A stretch of DNA of 64,000 nucleotides from Boesenbergia rotunda. Lineage: Eukaryota; Streptophyta; Magnoliopsida; Zingiberales; Zingiberaceae. The notes under the pieces were generated by a model. That model was not told the DNA's origin. It searched no databases and saw only the letters and a list, made by a program, of their open reading frames with translations. Position 1 is the first letter of the stretch, and each line of letters begins with the position of its first letter. Below are positions 44,605 to 56,872 of the stretch, in pieces. The stretch covers positions 44,376 through 108,375 of the forward strand of contig JAGFNQ010002304.1 of the NCBI GenBank assembly GCA_024364735.1. Direction: 5' to 3'. Both the position numbers and the translations under genes were made by a program.

Positions 44605-46684
44605 TGATAACCATCATTTTTGTTGATTATTTTCGGCTCTAAAATACATGTTTGATCCACATTTTATATACTTAAGTTTGCAATTTTATTAGGTTTCATG
44701 TATTCCCTTCATTTTGGCTTTTAATTCTAATCATTGTATATTTGGGATATTTTTGACACTAAATTTGAATATCATTTTGTAGGCTTCAATTGATCATGGA
44801 CCTAGATCAAATCAGGTCAGACTTGAGTCAACATTGGATCCAGATTAAAGGGATCAAGCATCGGATTAATAGGAGCCGTCCATTCTAGAGAACGGCTAGA
44901 TCTGAGCCATCGGTCAATTTTTGGTCAATCCGAGTTCAAGATAGAGTCAATCATGACCATAGACCAAGATCTGGAAATTTCAGCCAAATCAGAAGTGATC
45001 TGACTGTTGGATCAAGCTCGAGATGTTCTAGACCATCCATTCAAAGATCTGAAGAGATCCGACCGTTGGATGAAGTCAGATTGATCTCAGCCGTCTGTTG
45101 CTTCCATCATAACTTGACTGAACCCGAGCCAAATGCTAGTTTAACTGAGGCTGGTCGAACTCAATTGGCATGGCTGGACTGAGCTGGATGGACTGGCTGG
45201 ACCAAAAGGCTGAACCAAAAGGACTGAACTCAAGCCGAGCCAAATGCTGGAATCCAACTGAAGCTAGCTGAATGAATCCAAACCGCTGAGCTGAACTCAA
45301 GCTGCTGGACCGAATTTAGGGTTGACCGAACCAAGCCACTGATCCAAACAAAAGGGAAAAACGCAGCTAGGGCACGCATCCTCTCGAAGTCATCTTCTCC
45401 ACAGAGGCGAGGGCGATCGGGGAGAAGTGGTTGCAGACGAGGGGTTCCCGTCTCAATCCATCTTCTCTACCTTCACCACCGGCGGTATTCCACTTCATCG
45501 CCGCCGGCCGGAGATTGAATCGATCAGTTTGAGGGGTTCCCGACTCGATCCGATCAACTCCATCCGCTTTCCACTTCATCGCCGCCGACCGACAGCTTTC
45601 TCTCGAGTTTGAGGGGTTCCCGACTCGATCAAAGCTTTCATCCATTCTCCACTCCACCAAAGCTAGGGTATCGGGTCCGTGCCCTAGTCGACTTCACCGC
45701 CGCCGACTCCAGTAGCCAATAGTTTCTTCCTTCATAGCAGTTCCTCCCCAGCAAGTAATTCAATTTCGGCAATTCAGATTCAGCAATTCCATTTCAGCAA
45801 TTCAGATTCGGCAATTCAGTTTCTCCTTCCCAGCAGTAGTTTTTCTTCATGGCAATTTCTTCACAGCAATTCGATACTTTCCTTCACAACTTTACTTAGG
45901 CAGTTCTTCATCAGCTCCTCTCATAAATTACGGCAGCAGATCATTAGGTTTACAGCAATGTCTTCACAGCTCATCTTCATTCACAGCAGCTATGTTTCAC
46001 AGTCGCATTTGGCAGCAGTTTTCCCCTTAATTGCATATTTCGATTGGAATGTTTTAATTAGATTCGAATGTTGATTGATCTTAGTTGTTGAATGGTTGTG
46101 TTTGATTGTTAAATTTTTGTATTTGATGAATTTTCCCTATTGCAAATTGAATGTTCTTGAAGCAATTTTTAGTATGCCTCTCATGTGTTTGATTAAATGT
46201 TTCTTAGAACAAAACTTTCAATGGTGATGTTTCTTAGTTGTTTAACTTTTGTTCTGTATTGCTCTTTCCATTGCTTTCAGTTTCATGTCTTCATTTTATT
46301 GCAATTAAGTTAGATTAGACAAGATTTCTTCAATGCTGTAGGTTTTGTTCTATGTTAGTCTTGTTGATGCTTAATATCTAGTTGTCTTTTTCTTTTCTGC
46401 ACTTGTAATTAGGTTAAATTAGATTTCCTTACCTGTACTGTTTTTCCTTAATTAGACTAGATTTCATACCTGCTTTGCTATGTCTTTTCATGATCTTAAA
46501 GTTCAAATCCAAACCCCAGTTTGACATCAAAAATCCAAAAGCAATAAAATATGATTCTGAGAATTATCATGCACCGACTACATTCGTTGGGAGACGACTC
46601 GAGTTACTCTATGCTACATTAGTTTAGAGGAATTCAATATTCTAATTGTATTTGAAACTGTAACACGACAAAAAACGATTATCA
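44605..46684 (+). repeat. 5' LTR of LARD-E
   Basis: Starts TGATAACCATCATTTTTG and ends AAAACGATTATCA. The middle (45360-45960) has GC-rich repeats of GAGGGGTTCCCGACTCGATC and then many AGCAATTC phrases. The frames at 45367-45660 and their copies at 51326-51619 are LTR translations. Confidence 0.9.
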
Positions 46685-46688
46685 AATT

Positions 46689-46706
46689 TGGCGCCGTTGC
46701 CGGGGA
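46689..46706 (+). promoter_or_regulatory. Primer binding site, LARD-E
   Basis: TGGCGCCGTTGCCGGGGA, the site common in plant Gypsy elements of the Tat and Athila lineages, four bases after the LTR end. Confidence 0.9.
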
Positions 46707-46816
46707 GTGTAGTGGTGCTTGATAATTATATCTTTTGATTCTATTCTTGATTGCTTTATCTTTTGTATACGGTTGCTGCCATTTTGTTTGCTTTGTGACA
46801 GGACTGCCAGTTCAAA

Positions 46817-47749
46817 ATGTTTTCACCTACTTACCAGCAGCCGTGTCAGCAAGTTCAACAGCAGAACCAATATTTTCAGCAGTCCCAATCAAATTTTCAA
46901 CAACCAAGTTATCAATTTCAGCAAGGGCAGCCACAATGTCAGCCTTTTCGACAATTTCAGCAGCCCTACTCAGATTTGCAGCAGTACCAAATTTTAAATC
47001 AGCCACCACAGCAGTTTCAACCACAATTTCAGAATTTTCAGCAAGGGTACAATCCAAATTTTCAACAAAATTTTCAACCATTTCACCAGCCTCAATTTCA
47101 GCCAATTCAGCAAACATTTCAGCCACCTCAGCCCCAAATTCAGCAGTTCCAGCAAACACAGCAACCTCAAGCATTTCAGCAATTCAATCAACAATTTCAG
47201 CCTCAACTTCAGAATTTTTAGAACAATAATTTCCAGCAACATCATTCTTGCTATCAACCCAATTTTCAGCAGTTTAACCAACCTATTCAATCATTTGAGC
47301 TTCCCCAACAGCTCCAATTTCAGAATTCTCAGCCTACTCATGGACTTCAGTAGTTTTTTGCTACATTTCAAGACCAACAGGAGTTCTGCACCAAGCTTCA
47401 AAACCTTGGAAGATGCCTTGAAAAATGGATTGATCAAATGGATCAAACAGAAGCTGAAAGATCAGGACAATTATCTCCTCAGGCTACTCAGGATTTTAAG
47501 GGGTATGATTGTGAACTAATTTGGAGGTTGGTGGAAGAAGAAGAAGAAGTCATCAAAATCAGGAATCCTACAGCATGCATTCCTCCTGAAGTTCTTGTTC
47601 AAAATTCATTTCCAAATTTTTCAGCTCAAGAAGAGGATTCTGAAGCACTACAGGACCCTTCTCATCTTTTATTTTGTGATGATAGTGTTATTGATGGTCC
47701 TATTTTTCCAATATTGTTGTTGCAGAAATTACTGAAGAAGCATGCATAG
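46817..47749 (+). pseudogene. Gln-rich protein of LARD-E, two internal stops
   Basis: Starts MFSPTYQQPCQQVQQQNQYF. The first 175 or so residues are dominated by Gln, Phe and Pro in FQQ/FQPQFQ patterns; the rest is ordinary sequence (LQNLGRCLEKWIDQMDQTEA, YDCELIWRLVEEEEEV). TAG at 47219-47221 and another after HGLQ (near 47350) lie in frame and probably replace CAG. The position after the primer binding site is that of gag, but I see no gag domain or zinc knuckle. The end overlaps the start of the next frame, so the two may once have been one protein. Confidence 0.65.
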
Positions 47750-47805
47750 GAGATGATTCTACAGGTGTAGGGGATTGCACTAAGCCCCAGGGACCACCAG
47801 CAGTG

Positions 47806-49047
47806 ATGGATACATTAGAAGATTCAGAGGACAAGTCAGAAAGTGTAGGGACTTGCATGGTGGAAGCAAGAACCCAAGGATCACCTATTCCAGTTGAATG
47901 CCCACCAGAACTTGAGCCTGAGATGGAACTTGAATTTGACCAGGAGGGAACTACAGTTACATTTACTTTTATAGAACCTCCAGGTATTCTTCAGCATGAT
48001 CATGTATGTATTCCTCTTATGTCTTTGGAAAAATCAATGGAGGTACCTCAAAATGATTTTATTGTTTGTGATACACTTATGGATACATCTTTTGTAAAAT
48101 TCGATTGTGTGAAATTCATAGAGGTACCTAGTATTGAATTTGTTGAATGTGAAGCACGTTGTGATACATCTCTTGTAAATGTTGATTGTGGAAAATTTAT
48201 AGAAGAGCCTGAAATTGATGTTGTTTATTGTGAAGAATCTCTTGTTATATCTTATGCTGAAATTGAGTGTGACAAACTTCTGGAGGTACCTGAGATTGAT
48301 TTTATTGACTGTGAAACATTTTTTGATACACCTTTAATGGATTTTAATTGTGAAAAATTTTTAGCAGAGCCTGAAATTGAAGTTGTTTATGGTGATGAAT
48401 CTCTTGTTATTTCTTATGCTGAAATTGAATGTGAAAAACTTTTGGAGGTACCCGAGATTGATTTCATTGGTGGTGATAAGTTTCTTGATATACATTTGGT
48501 GGATTTTAATTGTGAAAAATTCTTTGAGGAGTCAAAAAGTGATTTTATTGGATGTGATGTATTTTCGGATATATGCTATATGGAGATTGATGATATTGCA
48601 CTTTTTTCTTACCCCGCATGCTTGAGAAAGGTATTGTATGTTTTTGCAGGATCCAGAAGACTTCTGGAGTGGGTGCTCCATCTGAACAGACTCCAACCTC
48701 CTGGAAGGAATTTCAAAAGGCATCAGGAGGGAGGAGTAGAACTTAATGTAATTTATAGCACTCCACTTCTGACATGGCTCTTGTACCTAAATCGCCTTCG
48801 GCCACCAGAGAATTTTTCTGTAAAGATCAAGTGTGGGGGAGCCCTGTACTCAGCTATCCATACTCCTCCACTACCACGATGGAGGGTATTTCTTGATAGA
48901 CTCCGACCACCAGAAATAAATGGGAGTTTGTTCCTTTTCTTTCCTTTTCGTATTTTTCATTATGTTTATACTTGCATGTTTGTTTGTTTTTATACTTTGC
49001 ATTCATGTTTTGCCTCCGCATTCTGCATTTTGTTTGGTCTTGAATAA
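47806..49047 (+). CDS. Acidic repeat protein of LARD-E
   Basis: Open frame of about 413 residues from ATG 47806; without requiring a Met the same frame is open upstream to about 47690, overlapping the previous frame. It is acidic. Two tandem copies of a 54-residue module (48208-48369 and 48370-48531) begin PEIDVVYCEESLVISYAEIE and PEIEVVYGDESLVISYAEIE; shorter diverged copies precede and follow. Later, three segments share a W/R-x-x-x-L-x-RL-x-PPE pattern: WVLHLNRLQPPG, WLLYLNRLRPPE, WRVFLDRLRPPE. The last 40 residues are hydrophobic and Phe/Cys-rich. I recognise no family. It is probably element-encoded, and intact though its upstream partner is broken. Confidence 0.6.
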   Translation: MDTLEDSEDKSESVGTCMVEARTQGSPIPVECPPELEPEMELEFDQEGTTVTFTFIEPPGILQHDHVCIPLMSLEKSMEVPQNDFIVCDTLMDTSFVKFDCVKFIEVPSIEFVECEARCDTSLVNVDCGKFIEEPEIDVVYCEESLVISYAEIECDKLLEVPEIDFIDCETFFDTPLMDFNCEKFLAEPEIEVVYGDESLVISYAEIECEKLLEVPEIDFIGGDKFLDIHLVDFNCEKFFEESKSDFIGCDVFSDICYMEIDDIALFSYPACLRKVLYVFAGSRRLLEWVLHLNRLQPPGRNFKRHQEGGVELNVIYSTPLLTWLLYLNRLRPPENFSVKIKCGGALYSAIHTPPLPRWRVFLDRLRPPEINGSLFLFFPFRIFHYVYTCMFVCFYTLHSCFASAFCILFGLE

Positions 49048-50550
49048 ACTTTGTTTGACTTCTAGTTGTATCTCTTACATGTTCCTTTATTATGCTTTGA
49101 GGATCATAAAAGATGGTTAAGTCTGACTATTGAGTTTTGGTTTCCTTGGTATGTTTGGGGACATTAATTGTATTTAGTCATTTGTTGTGGTGATGGACTC
49201 TATCTTGTTGGATTAAGCATGACGATTTATTGTTCACCTAGTGAGGATATTGCCATGCTTATCCTTAATCCTCTTATGTGTGATAGCATTTGTGATACTT
49301 GACACTCTAGAACTTGCTTTGATTCTTTTTGAAATTACAATAGCATAAGCTTACATGAATATGATGGAGGCAAACTTGCTTGTTGATCTCTTAATTTTCC
49401 CTCTACTTTGCTACTATTACTAGTGAGCGATTCACCTATTACCTTCATGTTTCATTGTCTTTCAGATCCTTTCATTGTCACTATATCATCACTGCATATC
49501 TTTGTTAGTTTATTCTTTCCTTGAGCATTCGATGAAAGCATGGGGTGATTACATGATGAGTACATTTTTATTTGTCTATTATTAGCCTCTATTATTATAA
49601 ATTTGAGATGTATCATGCTTTGTTATATATTTAGTAGATTTCGCGAGACGCTCAAGTTTTAAGTGTGGGGGGAGACAAGTATGTATGGACGAATGCTTGT
49701 TGAAAAAAAAATCTCTCTGAGAAAGAAAAAAGTCTCTCTGTGAAAAAAAAAGAGACAAATGAAAAAAAACAAACAGAAGTAAAAAAAAAACGCAAAAGAA
49801 AAGAATGAGAAATTAAAGAGAGTGAAAAAAAATATTTCTCAAGCATTCGGGATTTTTGTTAGTGATGAACAAAAAGGAATATTTTCTTGATGTGTACTTT
49901 TTTGATATTATTGTTTAGAGAAATTCAAGAGTTATGTTGTTAATCATTACATGCATTTTGAGAGATATTGTAAGTGGTTGATGTGTAGTGCATTGAGAAT
50001 GTGCAAGGAGAATTTTGAGTGTTGGATGTTTAGGTGAGTTATTATTTTGGCATATCGTTTGATTGTATACATCATGTTAATTACCCCAATGCTCTCATAT
50101 TCTCTTTGATCTACTCTTTGATCTTCTTTGTTATCTACTTTCTTGTTCTTTTGTTAACACTTGGTTTCATTATTATTTATTGAAAAGCCCTCTTGATTTG
50201 TGTACCTATGTTAAAGTAGTGGAGAAGTAGAAGATAAGCAAGCATATGGTAGTGCAATGTCCTGAATGTTTTGAGAGAACTTCACTTCCATATCTATTAT
50301 TTTTTTGAGCATCAGTGTATATATCTATCTTGTGAGGTTTTTGTCATGCTTAGTTTATTCAAGTTGATGAAATTACTATGCTTTTGACTTATGTGAGATT
50401 CGGAACCATAAATACATGGATGCTTGAGACTTGATGATCCTAAGTAACATTCTTTTATTATTTCTTAAAGTATTGATAGGGGATGTAATGTTTGGGAGAT
50501 ATTTTGTTTTCTTTTAGTTTTGTTTACTTGCCCGAGACGTGCAAGAATTA
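49048..50550 (+). other. Non-coding 3' interior of LARD-E
   Basis: About 1.5 kb without genes. It has a first purine tract AGTGTGGGGGGAGA near 49660, a long A/G-rich stretch (49699-49835), and AT-rich sequence. The frame at 49652-49846 is a Phe/Ser shadow of the purine stretch. Confidence 0.6.
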
Positions 50551-50563
50551 AGTGTGGGGGAGT
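50551..50563 (+). promoter_or_regulatory. Polypurine tract, LARD-E
   Basis: AGTGTGGGGGAGT directly before the 3' LTR. Confidence 0.85.
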
Positions 50564-52643
50564 TGATAACCATCATTTTTGTTGATTATTTTCGGCTCTA
50601 AAATACATGTTTGATCCACATTTTATATGCTTAAGTTTGCAATTTTATTAGGTTTCATGTATTCCCTTCATTTTGGCTTTTAATTCTAATCTTTGTATAT
50701 TTGGGATATTTTTGGCACTAAATTTGAATATCATTTTGTAGGCTTCAATTGATCATGAACCTAGATCAAATCAGGTCAGACTTGAGTCAACATTTGATCT
50801 AGATTAAAGGGATCAAGCATCGGATTAATAGGAGCCGTCCATTCTAGAGAACGGCTAGATCTGAGCCATCGGTCAATTTTTGGTCAATCCGAGTTCAAGA
50901 TAGAGTCAATCATGACCATAGACCAAGATCTGGAAATTTCAGCCAAATCAGAAGTGATCTGACTGTTGGATCAAGCTCGAGATGTTCTAGACCATCCATT
51001 CAAAGATCTGAAGAGATCCGACCGTTGGATGAAGTCAGATTGATCTCAGCCGTCTGTTGCTTCCATCATAACTTGACTGAACCCGAGCCAAATGCTAGTT
51101 TAACTGAGGCTGGTCGAACTCAATTGGCAGGGCTGGACTGAGCTGGATGGACTGGCTGAACCAAAAGGCTGAACCAAAAGGACTGAACTCAAGCCGAGCC
51201 AAATGCTGGAATCCAACTGAAGCTAGCTGAAAGAATCCAAACTGCTGAGCTGAACTCAAGCTGCTGGACCGAATTCAGGGTTGACCGAACCAAGCCACTG
51301 ATCCAAACAAAAGGGAAAAACGCAGCTAGGACAAGCATCCTCTCGAAGTCATCTTCTCCACAGAGGCGAGGGCGATCGGGGAGAAGTGGTTGCAGACGAG
51401 GGGTTCCCGTCTCAATCCATCTTCTCTACCTTCACCACCGGCGGTATTCCACTTCATCACCGTCGGCCGGAGATTGAATCGATCAGTTTGAGGGGTTCCC
51501 GACTCGATCCGATCAACTCCATCTGCTTTCCACTTCATCGCCGCCGACCGACAGCTTTCTCTCGAGTTTGAGGGGTTCCCGACTCGATCAAAGCTTTCAT
51601 CCATTCTCCACTCCACCAAAGCTAGGGTATCGGGTCCGTGCCCTAGTCGACTTCATCGCCGCCGACTCCAGTAGCCAATAGTTTCTTCCTTCATAGCAGT
51701 TCCTCCCCAGCAAGTAATTCAATTTCAGCAATTCAGATTCAGCAATTCCATTTCAGCAATTCAGATTCGGCAATTCAGTTTCTCCTTCCCAGCAGTAGTT
51801 TTTCTTCATGGCAATTTCTTCACAGCAATTCGATACTTTCCTTCACAGCTTTACTTAGGCAGTTCTTCATCAGCTCCTCTCATAAATTACGGCAGCAGAT
51901 CATTAGGTTTACAACAATGTCTTCACAGCTCATCTTCATTCACAGCAGCTATGTTTCACAGCCGCATTTGGCAGCAGGTTTCCCCTTAATTGCATATTTC
52001 GATTGGAATGTTTTAATTAGATTCGAATGTTGATTTATCTTAGTTGTTGAATGGTTGTGTTTGATTGTTAAATTTTTGTATTTGATGAATTTTCCCTATT
52101 GCAAATTGAATGTTCTTGAAGCAATTTTTAGTATGCCTCTCATGTGTTTGATTAAATGTTTCTTAGAACAAAACTTTCAATGGTGATGTTTCTTAGTTGT
52201 TTAACTTTTGTTCTGTATTGCTCTTTCCATTGCTTTCAGTTTCATGTCTTCATTTTATTGCAATTAAGTTAGATTAGACAAGATTTCTTTAATGCTGTAG
52301 GTTTTATTCTATGTTAGTCTTGTTGATGCTTAATATCTAGTTGTCTTTTTCTTTTCTTCACTTGTAATTAGGTTAAATTAGATTTCCTTACCTATACTGT
52401 TTTTCCTTAATTAGACTAGATTTCATACCTGCTTTGCTATGTCTTTTCATGATCTTAAAGTTCAAATCCAAACCCCAGTTTGACATCAAAAATCCAAAAG
52501 CAATAAAATATGATTCCGAGAATAATCATGCACCGACTACATTCGTTGGGAGACGACTCGAGTTACTCTATGCTACATTAGTTTAGAGGAATTCGATATT
52601 CTAATTGTATTTGAAACTATAACATGACAAAAAACGGTTATCA
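50564..52643 (+). repeat. 3' LTR of LARD-E
   Basis: Same length as the 5' LTR. Differences are mostly single transitions. Ends AACGGTTATCA at 52643. Confidence 0.9.
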
Positions 52644-52786
52644 CACATACCCCCTCCTCTTTTTCTGCCTGTTTACGGCGAAGATCGAGGGTGTTCTACA
52701 CATGTGTTACCTTAGACATCAATCTTCATTCTGGACAGCCCCGAGGGAGTACCTGAGCTACTCATGTGTTACTTCTGGAATCCATC
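52644..52786. repeat. Tat-3 sequence between LARD-E and GAG-2
   Basis: Continuation of Tat-3, including two diverged copies of the 62-bp motif with CATGTGTTACCT and CATGTGTTACTT. GAG-2 inserted inside this repeat run. Confidence 0.7.
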
Positions 52787-53778
52787 TGTAGGATCGGGTC
52801 GACCGGCTAGAGGGGGGTGAATAGACGGTTTATGAAAAATAAGCACTAACACTCGTCTTTAAAAAGAAATAAACTTGGTTGCAACAGAGTCGTTGCTTCC
52901 AAGGCAGTTGATGCTCAAACAGAAACTCCTTAAGGCGGAGAAGCCTTTACAGTTGTAGCACAGAGAAAGCTTAGAAAGAAAGAGAGTTTACAACTCAATG
53001 AATTGAATTTCTAAAGCAAACCTCTAAGTCTATTTATAGCCTAAGAGAATAAATCTGGATGGTTGATTGTTGATCACTTTTCTCTTGGTCGTTGATCCAT
53101 GGATGTAATCTGGATGGTTGATCTTGGATGGGATTAAACTGCATCCATTGGATTTGATTAAAGGATAATGTAATATTATCCTTTAAGTTTTAATTATTTT
53201 AATTAAAACTTTATCTTCCCCCCTTGCTCGAGATGATTGTTGTATCCATCTCGCTGTTATAATCTAGGTAGCAATATCGCCAATACATATTTGCCAACGC
53301 CCTTTATCCCAGTTGGTAAGTGGATTTGTGTATTTGGTGGAGGACTTGGGTTCGATCCTTCCTTGGCATCAAAACTTTGTTTTTTTTTCTTTTGGGCGAA
53401 TTTCTTTCATTTCTTTTGGGCGCTTGGACTAGTCTTTTTGATTCTTCGTCTTCTGGGTGATTTCCGGCCAACCGAAGTTAGGCTCACCCGAACCCGACTC
53501 CGGCCTTTCGCCCCTCGAGCGTCCTTCCTCCCGGCTTCTCGTCCCTCGGACACCGCGCACGTCCTTCTCGCTCCACCGGTGTACTCTTCCGCAGCTTCCG
53601 CGTCCCTCGGATTGTACTGAGCCCGTCGGCTCACTTCCCCGCGCAACCTTCTCGTCCGCTGCGTCTTACGCTCGACTTCCTCCGTACCTAAGTTCCTGCA
53701 CACTTAGCAGAGGGATTAAAACCAACAGGACCTAACCTAACTTGGTTGATCACATCAAAACCAACCGGGGCACCAACA
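52787..53778 (-). repeat. 3' LTR of GAG-2 (992 bp)
   Basis: Starts TGTAGGATCGGG and ends GGGGCACCAACA. TATAAATAG on the minus strand near 53030-53038 is the likely promoter. The frames at 53237-53735 and the copies at 56330-56801 are LTR translations. Confidence 0.9.
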
Positions 53779-54468
53779 ATCTCCCCCTTTTTGATGTGGA
53801 TCAACCCAAGTTTAGTTAGGGTAAACCAAAAAAAACAATAAAACTAGAACTAAATTAAGCAGTTAAGCATAGAAAAAAAATATTGCAATCAATAACCACA
53901 ACCTCCCCCTAAACTTAAGCTACTCTCCCCCTTTGATCACAGCAAAAATGGGGCACAAAAAATAGGGAAAGGAAAAAATATGATTAGAACTTAGAAAAAT
54001 GTGAAACATTTTTTTTTGAGCCGTGAATAGATTAAGTGCATATCACCGAAATTTAATTTTTGAATAAAAAATTTCCAAATATTTTTTAAAATTAAAAAAT
54101 ATGAATTTCAATTAAAAATTTATAGAAATTAATTCGTCCATTGGAAAATTTTAAAAATTTTTGTATAGGTGGAAGATAAAATTATTGCTTTTTACAAAAA
54201 TTTCCAAATTAAAATCTATTTTGTATATTAAAAAAAATAAATCTTATAGTGGCAGAATAAAAAATTCAAAGATATATTTTTAAAATTCAAAAATCTCATG
54301 AAAAATAAAAAAAATTTACCAAGTTTAATTGACTATGTGTAGATCTCAAAAAAATCGGTTCTTGCAGAATAAATTAATTTTCTATTTTTAAAGTTAAAAT
54401 TTTATTTTTCAAAAGAAACTTAATCATAAAATGTGTTAATCTATTTCTAATTTTGCAGTAATAGAAAA
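53779..54468 (-). other. Polypurine tract and AT-rich 3' interior of GAG-2
   Basis: AAAAAGGGGGAGAT on the minus strand (53779-53792) abuts the LTR, and a second similar tract is near 53927-53940. The rest is AT-rich and non-coding. No pol remnant. Confidence 0.65.
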
Positions 54469-55820
54469 CTAATTCAAAATTGATTTTGGTATCCAAAATA
54501 GATTTCTATCGATAGGATTAACTAAAAATTTGGATGGAATGTAATTCTTTGACACCTTTTTAAATTGGCCTTTATGGTTTTTAAAATACCAATTCAACTT
54601 TTCAGGATAACTATTTTTCTTGTGTCGCAAACAGACAATATCACATTCTAATTTCTCAACTAAATTTTTCAGATCAATATTTTCATTTTTTAATTTAGAA
54701 TTTTCTTTTTCTAATCTGCAATTAGATTTGAGCAAGGCTTTAACACCAGCATACAATTGATCATGAGGAAGAAAACAAACCTCACTTACCGGATCGCTTT
54801 CGAAAAGCGAGGTTCCTTCTTCGTTGTCGCTTTCTGATGTCGCTCCCCCTTCAACACTGCTCCCCTCTTGATGACTTGCCATCAGCGCAAGTCCCGCGTA
54901 CTCTTGAACTTCTGATTCGTCCGACGAGGTCTCGTCCCAGGTGGCCTTCAATGCCTTCTTTTTCTTTGGCTGGTTTTTGATTTTGGGACACTGATCTTTT
55001 AGGTGTCCCTCCTCGTTGCAGTTGTAGCATCGGACAGTTCGTTTCTTCGGAGACCGCCTTTTCTTCTGCATTCTCGAAAAGTTATTAGCTTTAAAAAAAC
55101 TTTTAAACGAACTTACTATTTGCGTTGTCTCGTCGTCCGTCGAGGATTCTGACTCCTTCTCCGTTCTCCTTGTGTTTAGAGCTAGATTCTTCGTCTTTCT
55201 AGATCCTGCCCACCGAGATTCGTGTAATTCGAAATGGAAAACATTTCATCTAATGTACTTACCTCTAAATCTTTGGAGATGTAATAAGCGTCGACGATTG
55301 AGCTCCACTCCTGGGTCCTTGGGAAGGCGTTGAGGGCGTATCGAATGGAGTCGCGATTACTTACCGATTCGCCGAGTTGGGTGAGTCCGGAGATTAGCTC
55401 CTTTATTTTGGCATGAAGTTCAGCCACCGTTTCTCCTTCCTTCATTTGCAGGTTTATCAGCTGGTTCCGGAGGAGATCCTTTCTTGCTGATTTGGCTTCA
55501 GAGGTACCCTCATGAAGTTCTAGGAACTTCTCCCATAATTCTTTTGCGGAGTGGTAGTTGCCGATCCGGTTTACCTCTTGAGTAGGCAAGACTGTTAGGA
55601 GGTGGAACTCGGCCTTACCATTGGCAACAGATTCCGACTGCTCCTTCTTATTCCACAAGCTTTCTTCTTTTTCATCCCCGTTCGCATCTTTAGGAACTGC
55701 AAAACCATATTTTATTGATAAAAGAATATCAAAATCTGTACGAAAAAATACCTCCATTTTTTTCTTCCAGACGGTGAAATCCCCTTCGAATTTAGGTGGA
55801 TGAATGTGCGCGCCGGCCAT
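54469..55820 (-). pseudogene. gag: Gag of GAG-2, one frameshift
   Basis: Starts MAGAHIHPPKFEGDF at 55820 with the same domain as GAG-1 (FFRTDFDILL, SAKELWEKFLELHEGTSEAK, FPRTQEWSSIVDAYYISKD). A single-base change near 55228-55240 puts FELHESRW out of frame. Beyond it the frame is open through a zinc knuckle (CYNCNEEGHLKDQC, about 55030-54988), KKALKATWDET, an acidic stretch, and a coiled coil (NCRLEKENSKLKNENIDLKN), to LFWIPKSILN at 54469. The end point matches that of GAG-1. Close to intact, so it may have been active until recently. Confidence 0.85.
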
Positions 55821-55865
55821 CGTCTTGTTGCTTTCTCAGGCGATTAGTCCTTCAAAAGCGAACCC

Positions 55866-55877
55866 GCTCTGATACCA
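55866..55877 (-). promoter_or_regulatory. Primer binding site, GAG-2
   Basis: Minus strand TGGTATCAGAGC, two bases inside the 5' LTR. Confidence 0.9.
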
Positions 55878-55879
55878 CT

Positions 55880-56872
55880 TGTAGGATCGGGTCGACCGGC
55901 TAGAGGGGGGTGAATAGACGGTTTATGAAAAATAAGCACTAACACTCGTCTTTAAAAAGAAATAAACTTGGTTGCAACAGAGTCGTTGCTTCCAAGGCAG
56001 TTGATGCTCAAACAGAAACTCCTTAAGGCGGAGAAGCCTTTACAGTTGTAGCACAGAGAAAGCTTAGAGAGAAAGAGAGTTTACAACTCAATGAATTGAA
56101 TTTCTAAAGCAAACCTCTAAGTCTATTTATAGCCTAAGAGAATAAATCTGGATGGTTGATTGTTGATCACTTTTCTCTTGGTCGTTGATCCATGGATGTA
56201 ATCTGGATGGTTGATCTTGGATGGGATTAAACTGCATCCATTGGATTTGATTAAAGGATAATGTAATATTATCCTTTAAGTTTTAATTATTTTAATTAAA
56301 ACTTTATCTTCCCCCCTTGCTTGAGATGATTGTTGTATCCATCTCGCTGTTATAATCTAGGTAGCAATATCGCCAATACATATTTGCCAACGCCCTTTAT
56401 CCCAGTTGGTAAGTGGATTTGTGTATTTGGTGGAGGACTTGGGTTCGATCCTTCCTTGGTATCAAAACTTTATTTTTTTTTCTTTTGGGCGAATTTCTTT
56501 CATTTCTTTTGGGCGCTTGGACTAGTCTTTTTGATTCTTCGTCTTCTGGGTGATTTCCGGCCAACCGAAGTTAGGCTCACCCGAACCCGACTCCGGCCTT
56601 TCGCCCCTCGAGCATCCTTCCTCCCAGCTTCTCGTCCCTCGGACACTGCGCACGTCCTTCTCGCTCCACTGGTATACTCTTCCGCAGCTTCCGCGTCCCT
56701 CGGATTGTACTGAGCCCGTCGGCTCACTTCCCCGCGCAATCCTTCTCGTCCGCTGCGTCTTACGCTCGACTTCCTCCGTACCTAAGTTCCTGCACACTTA
56801 GCAGAGGGATTAAAACCAACAGGACCTAACCTAACTTGGTTGATCACATCAAAACCAACCGGGGCACCAACA
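55880..56872 (-). repeat. 5' LTR of GAG-2 (993 bp)
   Basis: Near-identical to 52787-53778. Minus-strand TATA box near 56123-56131. Confidence 0.9.

Larger units (their letters stand above)
44605..52643 (+). mobile_element. Non-autonomous large LTR element (LARD-E)
   Basis: Two 2080-bp LTRs of equal length (44605-46684 and 50564-52643) enclose 3879 bp. A primer binding site of Gypsy type follows the first LTR and a polypurine tract precedes the second. Flanking bases are CTCAT and CACAT, a target duplication with one mismatch. About 35 differences between the LTRs by eye suggest insertion within roughly the last million years, depending on the rate used. The interior encodes a Gln-rich and an acidic repeat protein but no protease, reverse transcriptase or integrase. 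The LTR is related to the one at 28273-29985. Confidence 0.9.
52787..56872 (-). mobile_element. Gag-only Copia element (GAG-2), complete
   Basis: Minus-strand element of 4086 bp between LTRs of 992 and 993 bp, flanked by identical CCATC at 52782-52786 and 56873-56877. The inside holds only gag (55820-54469, one frameshift), a primer binding site and a polypurine tract. Layout and Gag match GAG-1, but the LTR sequence is largely different, so these are two distinct families with the same reduced plan. About ten differences between LTRs by eye, nearly all C/T or G/A, make it about the youngest insertion here. Confidence 0.9.

Noticed and set aside
47303..47519. Frame of 74 codons overlapping the Gln-rich protein
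   Set aside because: Another frame of the same region fits the continuation of the Gln-rich protein across its second stop.
53237..53620. Frame of 127 codons conserved at 56330-56713
   Set aside because: The repetition comes from the two LTRs of GAG-2, not from protein constraint.
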